DNA from: Xiphydria camelus
Lineage: Eukaryota > Arthropoda > Insecta > Hymenoptera > Xiphydriidae
Direction: 5' to 3'
Length of the DNA stretch: 64,000 bases
Assembly (NCBI GenBank): GCA_963678675.1
Contig: OY783194.1
Coordinates: forward strand, 28,808,278-28,872,277
Shown: positions 1 to 10,454 of the stretch, one piece after another
Numbering within the stretch: the first letter of the stretch is position 1
Layout: every line of letters starts with the position of its first letter
Position numbers and translations under genes: made by a program
Notes under the pieces: model-generated
What the model saw: only the letters and a program-made list of their open reading frames with translations
Database searches by the model: none
What the model was told of the DNA's origin: nothing

Positions 1-262
1 GTCGTCGTCGACGAGTACGAGACCGGAATGTCGGTCGTGGAGGATTGCCTCGTGGGCCATGGCTCGTCGTCGGGAGCCAGAAGAGCCGCGGGCTGGACCG
101 CATAGTCGGGTACCAAAGTTACCAACGAGGTGGTCGCACTACTGGTGGCGATGGCAGTGCTGGTGGTAACTGCGGCGACGGTGGTCGTCGTCGTCGTTCT
201 GGCTCGTCGACTTCCCTCCTGTCTTCCCCGATGGGCAAAAACTGCCGCTTCGTTCACGGAGC
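1..262 (-). CDS. Possible partial coding exon, Thr/Ser/Ala-rich, running off the left edge
   Basis: On the minus strand one frame is open for 95 codons, from a TAG at 290-288 to the window edge, and has no Met. A candidate splice acceptor (TTTCAG) ends at 263; a second AG ends at 219. The translation holds a run of six Thr, then Thr/Ser/Ala-rich sequence, then PDYAVQPAALLAPDDEPWPT near the edge. This looks like a mucin-like extracellular stretch. Codon third positions are GC-rich, but so is the whole island, which weakens that argument. The plus strand also has a 34-codon frame from position 1 to a TAG at 103-105, so a plus-strand C-terminus is an alternative. The family is not recognised. 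Confidence 0.33.
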
Positions 263-454
263 CTGAAACGGACGAGAGCGCTTTTAGCTATGTATATTTA
301 CACTCACATCGCGCGAAGCTCGACTGTTTGAACAATTTAATAGAGGCACGAGGGATCTGCCTAAGAACGATCATACATATATCTACGTCTGCCGGTGGAG
401 TCGTATTTCTTTTCAAAAAGGATCGACAGATCCCTTAAAACTCGCGAAAAGATC
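263..454. other. No gene or repeat recognised
   Basis: Sequence of mixed composition between the candidate edge exon and the first family A copy. If the exon is real, this would be its upstream intron end: a TCGTCCGTTTCAG-type acceptor tract lies at its left margin on the minus strand. Confidence 0.4.
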
Positions 455-651
455 GTACGTTACCGTTTAACTTTGAACGTGATTATCTCGAAATGCAGTG
501 GAGATACGTGAAAATTCAAGAATAGCTTTTTCATAGTAAAACTATAGATAAACATTTTTTGTTAAAACTTTTTTTCGTTATCTTCAATAGTCTCCAGGAT
601 AATCGATCTCAAACTCATACTTCAACCGGAGCATTTATCGTCCCATCTTCA
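455..651 (+). mobile_element. Family A MITE copy 1 (left end degraded)
   Basis: This copy aligns to seven others in the window through the core TTTAACTTTGAACGTGATTA, a central GCTTTTTCATAGTAAAA stretch, and the right half CTTCAACCGGAGCATTTATC. The left terminal AGTAAAAGTGGGATAA has been lost. There is no coding capacity. The family is a non-autonomous DNA element; its superfamily cannot be told from the ends alone. Confidence 0.7.
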
Positions 652-1658
652 TTCAAAATTTATACTTATCGACGACTTCTCAACTGGGAATAAATTTGCA
701 ATTAGCCCGCAAAAAAAACCCCCGATAAATATTCGCGAATCCGAAGGAGAAAGGCCGCTCGACAACGTCGATTCAGGATTTATCGCGAGCCGCCCGTATC
801 GAGAGACGTAGCGAAGCCCGCCGAGAACGGACGGGAAGTTCATCGAATTATCGGGTACCCGGAGGCACTCTTTTTCCCGCGTCGACGCCGGAGCCCGCCG
901 TAGCACCTCGCGAACCGGAATTAAGGGCTTCGCTCGTCGCGTATACAGAGTCTCCCCGGAACACAGCGGTAAATATTCCTGGCGCTAGGGCTCGATCGAG
1001 TTAGCTCGAGCCGGAATTCGATAAAGTTGCGACAGCGCGCGGTTCGCCCGCCCTCCCTCGCGCCCCACCACTTCCCATCCAAACACCCTTCCGTACGCCT
1101 CGACGCTCCCGCCCTCGAGACTGCCTATCTCGGCTCGGTCGGCCGACGAGTCTCCGCGGAAAACTAATTACCTCTCCGATAGGCCGCAAATAGCTGCGAC
1201 TAGCTAACACAACTAAATCCCTCTTCTCTCTTGCTCTCCGCGCCGAGTATACTAACGACCGGGGGAAAGTCGGGGGAGGTGGCGGCTTCGTCTTGCCGCT
1301 TTCGCGAGAGGAGGAGGCGGAGCGCGCGCCGCTACGTTGCGGCGAGACGGAAAATTTGAGAGAGAAAAGGAAGGAAACGACGTTACGCGAGGCGGGGAAG
1401 AGTTCGAATTAGGGAAGAACCGCGGTCCGGGGGAGGGATCTGACCTCTCGACTGATTTGAAGGTGATTACCGCTGCTAAATTTGCGGTGGAGTACCTATA
1501 GTGGCGGGGTATAAGGTGAGCGAGTGTTGGTTTCTTAACGACGTGGTGGAATAGTAGTGGTTATCCGGTTGCGATAACGCCGGTCGGTGCTGAAAATACG
1601 TCGGGTGGTGCGGGTTTTTAAACCCCCGAGAAACGAACTCGTTTTAGCGTTGAGAGTA
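652..1658. other. GC-rich island, no gene supported
   Basis: About 1 kb of CpG-rich sequence, becoming purine-rich (runs of G and GA) at 1250-1440. Short open frames on both strands overlap and have low-complexity Arg/Ser/Pro composition, so none is called. A CpG-rich regulatory region is possible but no specific site is seen. Confidence 0.4.
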
Positions 1659-1916
1659 TACTGAGAAAAATAACTTGATCAATCCAACCGAAATCCTGAA
1701 GACGACCAAACAGTTTAGTAAAGAATGAATTCTCCATCCATTTGGTTAAACTGACCACTTTTTGGTTGATCAACTGAGCGTTTAGTTGGAATAACTAAAT
1801 ATTTTGTTAGAATAACTTGATATTTGGTTCAACTTGCTAGTATTTTGGTTAGAATAACAGAACGCGTTTAACCAGATGTACTTTGTTATTTTAACCTAAT
1901 TATTTTTCTCAGTGTA
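1659..1916. mobile_element. Family C MITE copy 1
   Basis: About 258 bp bounded by TACTGAGAAAAATAAC and TATTTTTCTCAGTGTA as inverted ends. The interior is a series of short AACTAAA / TTTGGTTA type repeats in both orientations, so the element folds on itself. Two other copies lie at 30978-31246 and 33361-33582. It is non-coding. Its ends carry the TACACxGAGAAAA signature shared with families B, D, F and H. Confidence 0.8.
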
Positions 1917-2354
1917 GGTATTATGATACGTATTCGTATATCGGTGCACCGCGCGTCGTAGTCTTCGCGGTCCGGGAAAGGCCGTGTTAACAAGCAACCA
2001 AAACGCAGGGCGCGGTACATCTGTGCGTTGAAAATTACGACGTCGTATATCCAGCAGACGGAAACTGCAGCGCGGTAGACCTGGACGTCAGAAACTTTGG
2101 CTCGGTCTTACGTAGCCACACAACAGAGTAAACGATACTCGTATACACGCGCGATTCTTGTGTTGCGGCTCTATCTTATCCTTGACGTTAAAAGTTTAAC
2201 GTTTCAGCTGTCTTGGTGAAGCGCGTGCGTGTATAATTCTTTCGGTAGAGATATGTCGTGCGATTATTTCAACTTCTCTCGCCGAATTTCAAACTCGAAA
2301 ATATGAAGAAAGCTGCATAATCGCTAATACCTATAGGGTGAAAGTGGTGCATGT
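1917..2354. other. Unannotated, with a weak diverged tandem duplication
   Basis: Mixed CpG-rich sequence. Around 2008-2110 two adjacent segments resemble each other (GCGCGGTACATCTG and GCGCGGTAGACCTG, each followed by a GAAA-containing stretch), suggesting an old tandem duplication of roughly 60-70 bp. No gene or RNA is recognised. Confidence 0.3.
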
Positions 2355-2607
2355 ACACGGAAAAAAAGAATTAATTGGATCTATTAAAAATTACTTGCGG
2401 GAAAGCAAGTAATTATGTATTTACATCAATTTGATCTTTTTTCGTATTAATTAGATATTTCTTACTTGCAATCACATTCTATTCCACGTGATTGTAAGAA
2501 GGAGATATCAAATTGATGTATTAAAATATTTCATTGATATAAATAAATAATTACTCGAGACATCGCAAGTAATTTTCAGTAGATCCAACTAATTCTTTCT
2601 CTCTGTC
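2355..2607. mobile_element. Family B palindromic MITE copy 1
   Basis: About 253 bp. The arms begin ACACGGAAAAAAAGAATTA and end TAATTCTTTCTCTCTGT. Inside them are an inverted pair CAAGTAATTATG / AATAATTACT and an inner pair around TTGCAATCACAT / CACGTGATTGTAAG. The whole element can fold into one hairpin. Other copies are at 7978, 37967 and 52949. A family A copy follows almost directly at 2611, an arrangement repeated at 38222/38226. Confidence 0.85.
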
Positions 2608-2610
2608 TAT

Positions 2611-2810
2611 GCGTCACAATTGAAGTAGACATTCAAAGTCGTTTAATTTGAAAATAATGAGAGATATAGAAAAACAGTTTAAATAACAAATGTTTGCCCA
2701 TGTTTTTACTGTAAAAAAGCTACTCATGATTTCTCGCATATCTCCACCACGTTTCGAGATAATCGCGTTCAAATTTAAACTGCATTTGGCGTGTTCATTT
2801 CACTTTTACC
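2611..2810 (-). mobile_element. Family A MITE copy 2
   Basis: Reverse-orientation family A copy. On the plus strand it runs from CACAATTGAAGTAGACATTC to GTTCATTTCACTTTTAC and contains the complement of the core (GAGATAATCGCGTTCAAATT). It lies 3-4 bp after the right end of family B copy 1. It has no open frame of its own; the frame at 2690-2992 that reads into it is chance. Confidence 0.8.
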
Positions 2811-3739
2811 CTCGCTATACCTCGGCCAATTCGTACTCCCCCCCCCCCCCCCCGCAATTGGAGATCCTCGCCGTCAATCCCTTCTTCGTTAAGACGAAAA
2901 CGTATATAATGCATACGCGAGTAGGTAGAAGCGAGCCCAAGGTAATAACAATGGTCGATCGAGAGGTACAGCGGTATCGGCGTTGTAATTGAGGTTCGTG
3001 TTGGTCGACGTTACACCGACCCAGCAAGATTTACACCCTCGGTCAGCCCTAGCAGCATCGACTACTGGATGTGTTCGACGCATACATTATTCAAGCGAGG
3101 CTATCCATTCGTTATTCATGCCACGGTCAACGGATGTCAACGAAAAGCAACTCGCATCGGAACGCGTTGGTTATACGCGAAAAAAAGTGAAAATCCGCGT
3201 CAGTCGAACGTGTCCGACGAATGCACGGAAGACTTGTCGTTGCGTAGAACAGAAATTTGGGTTACTAATTTAATAATCATCAGAAGATATTCATAGTCTT
3301 CATTTAGGTAGAGATTCTATGCTCGAACAATCGAGAGAGATTATTGGAAGCGGATGGTCACGCTAGGGCGGTCCTGTAGGAAGGGTATCGGCGAGTGGGC
3401 AAAATTGGCCAACTTAACCCCGCATCACGTAAAGTGGTGGTACCGGTTGCGGCGACCCTTAAGACCATGTTCCGGCCAATAGAACGGGCTCTCGCGTCTG
3501 CTTATTCCTCGTTGCTCGGTTACGTTGCATTGTGTACCGACGCCACGTGAATACTGGAGCGAATGGAAGCATGCACTCGTGTATATACGCACAGTTGACC
3601 TCGTATATTTTTTACACTCGTTAGAATCGTCTTTAGAACTATTTCATGACGATTCCAGTTCACTACGAGTAACTAAAAGATTTTGCGAGGTTGGTCCCCG
3701 TGAAGCAGCTACGTTTCCTCCACGTGCTCGTTATTCCTA
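2811..3739. other. Unannotated; 16-bp poly-C tract
   Basis: Contains a run of 16 C at 2838-2853 and otherwise mixed sequence. Short open frames at 2989-3296 and 3525-3797 overlap each other in different frames or run into an adjacent MITE, and show no recognisable domain. Confidence 0.4.
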
Positions 3740-3986
3740 TACGGAGAGAATTTTAAAGGAAAAATTACCCATCATGCAGGCTAATCCTGCATCATAGTGA
3801 CATTTCACTGAGAATTTACCCTGCAACACAGTAAAGATATAATAACGCGTATTTTTTCTATAAAATATCATTACGCGTAGAGGATTATTTTCCTATCACC
3901 GCGGTAAATGCTCAGTGAAACATCACTATGATGCAGGGTTAGCCTGCATTGATGGGTAATTTTTCCTTTAAAATTCTCTCCGTGTA
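3740..3986. mobile_element. Singleton palindromic MITE I
   Basis: 247 bp with about 80-bp inverted arms. The left arm starts TACGGAGAGAATTTTAAAGG and the right arm ends CCTTTAAAATTCTCTCCGTG. Within the arms, ATGCAGGCTAATCCTGCAT and its partner form nested small palindromes. A CTCAGTGAAA / TTTCACTGAG pair closes the arms before an AT-rich loop with ACGCGTA twice. The terminal ACGGAGAGAA relates it to families F and H. No second copy was seen in this window. Confidence 0.8.
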
Positions 3987-4078
3987 CATACGTATATGTA
4001 ATAATTCCGGGGGATGTGTAAAATCTACGACGTACATCGAGAAAAGGAGTGATAGAGAGAGAGAAGGGGGGAGAGGGT

Positions 4079-4082
<4 letters not shown>

Positions 4083-4112
<30 letters not shown>
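4083..4112. repeat. (GA)n microsatellite
   Basis: About 30 bp of uninterrupted GA dinucleotides within a longer purine-rich stretch from 4045 to 4120. It drives the Ser/Leu-rich frames translated from the opposite strand. Confidence 0.95.
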
Positions 4113-4115
<3 letters not shown>

Positions 4116-4700
4116 CGGAGGGATGCGACGTCGATGCACGTTGAACGAACGAGACGTGGGGGGCGAGGCTGACGCGGAGGAAGAGATTGTAGATACCATA
4201 GCGGCACCCCGGATCCCGACGTATAAAGCGATAAAGATCACAGGCGTGTCTCCCCGGCACATCCGAGAGGAGATGCGGTACCGTATATCGCCGAGCGTAT
4301 CTATCTTTCAAGGAATTCACAGCACGAACGCCTTTGATGGCGGCCGGAGTGATTCTCACCCCTCCCCCCTCCCCCTAAGCCGCCGCCGCGCTCCCATCTC
4401 CGTCTTTTGCACCCTTCGCTAACTCGATGTCATCGCCGTAATGAATAGAGCTTAATACAACGGTGGCCGTGCCTGACCTGGTTTAGATTCTGTAACTGCG
4501 AGTATTTTACGGGATGATTCGACACGAGGGAAGAGCCTCTCTTTACATTCGCGTGTACGTTCCAACCATTTGAATTTTATATTATAGATATGTGTACACA
4601 GTTACAACGACCGTGGTGTCACTATGGATTGCAACGTAACGTCAAGCGTGAATAGTAATCCTATCTGAATTTACCTACTCGTAAAAATATCTCAACATAG
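4113..4700. other. Unannotated
   Basis: GC-rich at 4120-4420 with a 99-codon frame that overlaps longer low-complexity frames on the other strand, then AT-leaning sequence. No homology to a known gene is recognised. Confidence 0.4.
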
Positions 4701-4880
4701 AGTAAAAGTGGGATATAAGCGCCCCAGTTTCTATTTAACTTTGAACGCGATTATCACGGAGCGTGGCAGAGATATGTAAAAAACTGATATTAGCTTTTTT
4801 ATAGTAAAAATATAGATAAATATTTTTTGTTTGAACTTCTTCTCGATATCTTCAATCGTTCGCAAGATAATCCCACTTTG
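4701..4880 (+). mobile_element. Family A MITE copy 3
   Basis: Starts with a well-preserved end, AGTAAAAGTGGGATATAAGC, followed by the core AACTTTGAACGCGATTATC. The right end is shortened: GATAATCCCACTTT joins the inner part directly to the terminal TCCCACTTT, losing about 25 bp compared with copy 4. Non-coding. Confidence 0.8.
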
Positions 4881-5722
4881 AGCCTGCAGCCCTTAATTTT
4901 ATCCTAGCATCACGATATTTTTTTAAAGCGATTTCAACAAAATCGGTGCAACGATATGTCAATAATTATACGCATAGGAGTAAAATCTTATAATCTTATA
5001 TATACGACTGCATTGAAAGGAGAGACATTTTTTTCTTTCTCGACGACGCAAAACGTTCTACACGCCCCGCAATAATCGTTATTCCGCTCCTCGCTCTGCA
5101 TCCCAGGATGCAGGCACCCGTAGAAGATACACTCGAGAGCTGGTGCAGAGGCTCGAAGGAGGGATTCGGCCGTGTTCCAAATCGGGCGGTCCTCGGATCT
5201 ATGCATCTACACGACCCGGGTATTCATATAACCATCCATTTTCCGGCCGAAGGACCCATTCGTCGCAGGATAGCATCGGTTATCGAAAGAATCTCAAGGA
5301 CTTGGGAAGAGCCCCCCCCCCCCAAAAAAAAAAGAAAATAGACCCGAGAACACAGATTCGCAAATAATAATCTATCGACACGGAGTCGTGAGCCTTCGCG
5401 GGAGACCCGCTCGCACTCCATGCGACAGGACCTCCGCGCTCCCGTCCTTCGCTCGTCCAAGCGGAGCTCCATTAGCGACGGCCCTGTCCATTTACCCCCA
5501 CGAATCGAGCGGCGGGATTCTAATCTGACCGCGGAACATGCCTCCTAATATAGATAGGCTTGATTAATTCCGCGTCGACGCACTAATGCGTATTCCTCGT
5601 GTGCTCGTGATCCCGCGGTGATTACGTCGCGCGATGACGTTATCGCTACGTCGGATCGTTTCGTAAATGAGCGCGCGAGGCCGGATATTTAAATCGCGGG
5701 CATGGCTGGAGGGATTTATTGT

Positions 5723-5723
<1 letters not shown>
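4881..5723. other. Unannotated; poly-C/poly-A junction
   Basis: Mixed sequence. At about 5311-5333 a run of C passes straight into a run of A. Frames at 5108-5367 overlap in two phases on the plus strand and have no recognisable product. Confidence 0.4.

Positions 5724-5789
<66 letters not shown>
5724..5789. repeat. (GA)33 microsatellite
   Basis: About 66 bp of perfect GA repeat, the longest simple repeat in the window. A tract of this kind is expected to be length-variable between individuals. Confidence 0.97.
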
Positions 5790-5792
<3 letters not shown>

Positions 5793-6904
5793 AGCCGCCA
5801 AAAATCACGTAAGTATACGTATGGGTGGATGATGAACTGACGTGGAAGGTATTATGTAGATCAGGACTTGATAAAATATGTCACACAGGGTGAGTTTTCC
5901 AAGGTCCGGAGCTCGGGCGTACATAACGCGATCAATAGCAAATCACCCCCCTATTTGTCTGCTGCTTCAGATGCACCAATCTTCGTGACTGAAGCGATGA
6001 GTCATAGTCAGTGTTAATTTCAGCCCAACTCTTAGCTAATTGTGGCTCAGTGTATCCGACGCAGGGGGTAGTAGGGGGACGAATCGCTATTGGTCGCGTT
6101 AGACACGCCAAAGCCTAGGTCATTAAAAAACTCTGCCGGTATAAGGGTCAGACTGTGGTACATATACGAACTTGTGACACCTATGTGTGTTTTAGTCGAT
6201 GACGAGAGCAAGGGTCGCGACGGTGCGTGGTGCGATGCCTCGGTGAGACGAAGTGGATCGATTTTAGTTGGTCGAGTGTGCGGTGAAGGGGCAGAAATTG
6301 GACTCCCGGCTCCGCTAATGATTCGCTGCGAAGGACGCGCCGGCTGATCGGTTTGTACCCTAAAGTTCGATACCGCGGAAAATAATTGATCGATAGAGGT
6401 GAAAGATATATGTATGAGCACCTATTGCTGATGATTAATATGACGCGATTGTAATTGATCTGACTAAATACGAGATCAGTAGGTCCAGGTGCAATGTTAT
6501 TTCATTGAAATGAAATACAGAAAAGTTGCATAAATTGTATTTGTTGAAGGGTTTTTTTTTAAGTTTGAAGAGCAATAAACATTTCGAGGAAGGAAGAAGA
6601 ATATTATTAAAATGTATAGTGAAGCCATCTTTCTCTTGCAATGTGCTCCGATCTCCCCCTACGTTGAATTTGGCTTGAAACGAGATCGAATTTCAATAGT
6701 TCGAGGAGAGCTTATTAATTCGTAAGGACCCTCGTATATTTTTTATGGCTTCGTACCTGCATACAATCAATATTCCCGTGAGCCCTGTGTTTCTCAGAAA
6801 CAAAAACATGAAAGACCCATCCCACGTGTTTGTAACGAGGCAGCAAATGAACGGGGTTGACGTTTACAGTCTTCCGACAGTAATTGGATCCCATTACGTA
6901 ATAG
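5790..6904. other. Unannotated
   Basis: About 1.1 kb of mixed composition. The longest frames (6047-6421 minus, 6090-6347 plus) overlap on opposite strands and neither has a recognisable domain. Confidence 0.4.
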
Positions 6905-7123
6905 AGTAAAAGAGAGATATGTCAACGCGCCCTATTTTCCTTTCAACTTTGAATGCGATTAAATCGAAATTTAGTGGACACATCTAAAAAATTTAACTAG
7001 CTTTTTTATAATGGAAATATTGAGCAACATCTTTTGTAAAACTTTTTTTCGATATCTCCAATAACTTTTAAAATAATCGATTTTTAACTTACACTTCAAT
7101 CGAGGTGCTTATCCCACTTTTAC
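6905..7123 (+). mobile_element. Family A MITE copy 4 (full length)
   Basis: 219 bp from AGTAAAAGAGAGATATGTC to TTATCCCACTTTTAC, the best guide to the full element. The core CAACTTTGAATGCGATTA is followed by GCTTTTTTATAATGGAAATA, CTTTTTTTCGATATCTCC and CTTCAATCGAGGTGC. The two ends are inverted repeats (AGTAAAAG...GGGATAAGCACC). Non-coding. Confidence 0.85.
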
Positions 7124-7977
7124 CGAAAATACATTTAACGAAAAAACCGAGATAAGCACCAATTATTATATATTATATATATATAAATTCATCCGCTCAA
7201 AGGACCAATAATTACATCAATAACACCGTTACAATTTTCAGATCCTCTAAATTAAATATCTCCACCCCCCAAACATCTCTCTCTTCCGCGCGAACGAACC
7301 GACGGAAAGAAAACTGCAGCGCTGAACTATAAAGCTTCGCAAGTATATAAGAAAGAACGGAAAGGTTGATATGACGTACGATCGCGCTCACCGTCGGGTT
7401 TCAATGGGTTTCCTTCAATTCCATTCTGGCCGCGCGCCACGTCACAAACCGAAAGGAAATCTCTGCCCAAACAAACTAGGGTGTACAGGCCGAAGCCGAG
7501 TCGAGCCGAGATATTGAGTGATTGATACACTCGCCAAGCGAAGTTTACGTCCTGCAAGTTTTCTGAAGCGTGGCCAAGAGCTCCGACGAGGCGAAACTAC
7601 TGGCGGGCGAGTGGGCGAACCCGTCGCGAATGTGGCAAGTCCGGTGTACGATGCCAAACCGGAGATCGTCTTCCGCGCCCTTTCCCCCCGCTCTTCGGGG
7701 CGTTCAACCACGAATGCGCATCGCCGCGCGAATGTGTAGTATTTGCAAAATAAATAATCTTTATATCCCTCGCGGCGGAGCTGCGTTGCAGTCGTCCAAA
7801 CTGCATCAGCGTGATGCTTTATGAAGAAAGAGGGGAGAAGGAGGGGAAGAAATGTTCTGCGTAAGTGATTTCGCTTGATGTGTGGGATGAGCTGTGTGAG
7901 GGAGTAAAAAATGTAGTCGCCTCGACTGGCCTAATACGTGCCGTAAGAAAAAATTGTATTGAACTTAATACAGTCGT
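7124..7977. other. Unannotated
   Basis: AT-rich to 7260, including a TA-rich stretch near 7167-7184, then a GC-rich island at 7360-7720. Frames on both strands of the island overlap and are not credible genes. Confidence 0.4.
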
Positions 7978-8236
7978 ACACAATGGAAAAGAATTAGTTA
8001 GAATGTACTAAAAATTACTCTCGGGGTCGGAAGTAAATTATTCATTTAGATCAATTGAATCTTTTTTCACATTAAGTTGATACTTCTTCCTTTAAATCAC
8101 ATCTATTACACGTAAGTAATAAGGAAGAGAGAGATATCAGATTGATGTATTAAAAAGTTTCTTTGATCTAAATAAATAATTTCTTGCGACCCCGCAAGTA
8201 ATTTTCAGTAGATACGACTGATTCTTTTTTTCTGTC
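7978..8236. mobile_element. Family B palindromic MITE copy 2
   Basis: About 259 bp from ACACAATGGAAAAGAATTAG to GATTCTTTTTTTCTGT. It shares with copies 1, 3 and 4 the inverted pairs around AAAATTACT / AGTAATTTTCAG, ATCAATTGAATCTTTTT and ATATCAGATTGATGTA. More diverged at the left terminus than copy 4. Confidence 0.82.
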
Positions 8237-8852
8237 TAGAAAAAAAATGACGCAGGACTATAAATAACGGAGCGAATCTTCGACATTTAGAGACATTCTT
8301 CGCGAAATAGCGCAGCACCCACGCGTAATGGGAGTATATATATTCATTCGCGCGGAAAGGAATATAAAAAGCACCGTTTAAGAAGGACGAATCGGGTCGT
8401 TACGGCGGTAACGATCGCGCGCGCGGACGCGAGAACACGAGTAGGATACCGTCCGACGTCGTCTTTATTAATCGTAATTTGTCGGAGCGGCGCGCTGAAG
8501 AGTCCGGAGAGATTGACGTTTCGTGCCATTATTTCCTCTTTTAAGGGAGCCGTGGCGAGCCCTCCGCTCCGCCAGCCCTACATCCAACGGGCAAGCGAGG
8601 GGTTGGCGGCCGGCGTTATTAATGAGGCACTAATGGCGGTCGCGAGACGTGTCCCGTATTCTGAATAGTTTCGCCACTCATCGTCCGTCGCCTAATTCTT
8701 ATTGCCCTCGTGTTTCACTGCGCGCGACGCGGCTCTCTTTTCCAATTAGAGCGAGGAAAAAAATCGAGGGAATTCGAGAATGCTCTATGTAGCGCCTCGC
8801 GGACGAATTTTGCATCGCGAAGTGATCGAGCTCCACTTCCGTCGAGCCGCGC
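8237..8852. other. GC-rich stretch, nothing recognised
   Basis: CpG-rich sequence with one 61-codon minus-strand frame of no recognisable family. No repeat copy was matched here. Confidence 0.35.
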
Positions 8853-9910
8853 CAGTAAACAATAATTGAATACCAGTTCGAATAAAAATTGGGTAATTCT
8901 CGATGTAATTCAAAAATTGGTCCACTTTTTATCTTACTTGTATCAATTTTTGATCACATTTGGATCTACTTTTAATTCATAAATGAAAGTAATAATTTTA
9001 GATTGATTAAATATTATTCTCGAAGTGAAGGTATAGGGGCCAAAATACTTTTTGATGCCTAATTTGAGTAGTAACGCAGTGTAGCAGTAACGCAGTAGTA
9101 AATATTTAATAGCTTCATAAATGTATACTAAATGGAAAAACAAAAGGCAAACATTTTGTACCTGTCAAAACTGATACCTAGCTAACTGTATATGAGAATA
9201 AAAATAATGCAAATATCGTCAGTACTTAGTATCGTCGTCTTTCGATGGCGGTAACGCAGCGGTGACGCAATAAACACATGCACCTCTCCCGATGACTGTG
9301 GAACGACTGATGACGGTCGCGGCCGCAGCGACCGTTGTTTGTTTTACAAGTTACAACAAGTCGAACGAAATGAGGTACATTAAATTGTAATACACTTACT
9401 TTAACGTATATTTTCTTATAGTAACGCAGGGTAGTTAAGATTTTATTCTTTGTCGGGGACACAGTGTAAAATATTTTTTATTTTATTAACCCTTTTAAGT
9501 AAAAAGTATCTATTGGAATTGTAATAAAGTTCAAACTTATAACTTTGATAACGATATTCAAGTACAACGGCATCTAGGAGAAATTGTGAGAAATTGCTCT
9601 TTATAGCATGAGACTCATGCTCCAGGATAGCAATATTTTGTGTGAAAAACGACTGCGTTACTAAGAAAGACAACAATGTTACCACAATTTGCGAATAAAT
9701 AATATACAATTTTTATTATATTTTATGTCGTGGAATAGTAAAATATTGTTATATTTATGAACGACTGTATTTTTTCACAATATTGTATGGTTTTTTCATG
9801 AAAAGTGAAATTCATCTGAAGGGACAGATTTTTAGCATCAAAAAGAATTTTGGCCCATAGATCAAAATTTTACTAAAAGTGGATACAAATGAGATCAAAA
9901 TTGGACCACA

Positions 9911-10221
9911 TTAACCCTTTCACTCACGAATTTTTATTTTTACAGCCATACAATTGATAATGTATATTCCAACTCTTCGATGCTTTAAATTTTAATTTTT
10001 TTTAATAAACAAATTTTTTTTTTGCATAAATTTAATTTTTTTAGTTTATTTATAAATTTAATTTTTAATTTGTATGGCGATATATGCCTTATACGTTCGT
10101 TACTATGTCCACGAATGTACTTCTTGTGAACGAACGGTCAAAAAATTCTAATTTATGACCTTATATATTATACATTAATCCACGTGTCCACATTTGTGGT
10201 CACCATGAGCGAAAGGGTTAA
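9911..10221. mobile_element. TTAA-flanked (piggyBac-like) MITE M1
   Basis: Bounded by TTAACCCTTTCACTCA at the left and TGAGCGAAAGGGTTAA at the right. The TTAA is the target duplication and CCCTTTC(A/G)CTCA is the terminal inverted repeat. TTAA target sites with CCYTT ends are established features of piggyBac-type transposition. It lies within V1; the related locus near 26460 shows the uninterrupted CACATTAAGCTC context. Confidence 0.8.
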
Positions 10222-10228
10222 GGCCTGT

Positions 10229-10342
10229 GTATTCACAGTCGGAGCTTATAAATAAGCACGACTCAAGTCGCCGTCTCGACCAATAAGTGACTTCCGATGC
10301 TGACTTAAGTCCATGTTTATTCACAAGTAGCGATTATGAATA
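10229..10342. mobile_element. Small imperfect palindromic MITE W
   Basis: About 114 bp with inverted arms: TATTCACAGTCGGAGCTTAT at the left pairs imperfectly with the complement of CAAGTAGCGATTATGAATA, and ACGACTCAAGTC pairs with GACTTAAGTCC. It lies 8 bp beyond M1, inside V1, and is absent from the related V2 locus. Confidence 0.5.
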
Positions 10343-10454
10343 CCGTCCTAAGAGATCATAATATTCTTATTTTTCATATCATCTTTGCATTACGTCGAGA
10401 ACGATCTATTTTCAGTCACATTTTGATCAAATTGATATCAAATTTACTTACTCG

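Larger units (their letters stand above)
8853..10454. mobile_element. Large element V1 with inverted ends, interrupted by two smaller elements
   Basis: The left arm begins CAGTAAACAATAATTGAATA and the right arm ends TCAAATTTACTTACTCG. Both carry GGTCCA(C/A)TTTT / GGACCACATTA and an inner pair GGGGCCAAAATACTTTTTGA / CAAAAAGAATTTTGGCCC (about 9037 and 9858). Removing the inserted TTAA element (9911-10221) and small MITE (10229-10342) leaves about 1.2 kb. The interior has no transposase-like frame but has five copies of GTAACGCAG. A solo related arm lies at 26385-26578. This is a non-autonomous DNA element of unrecognised superfamily. Confidence 0.65.

Noticed and set aside
3871..4359. 162-codon minus frame with a Ser/Leu repeat
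   Set aside because: Encoded by the GA microsatellite and MITE I.
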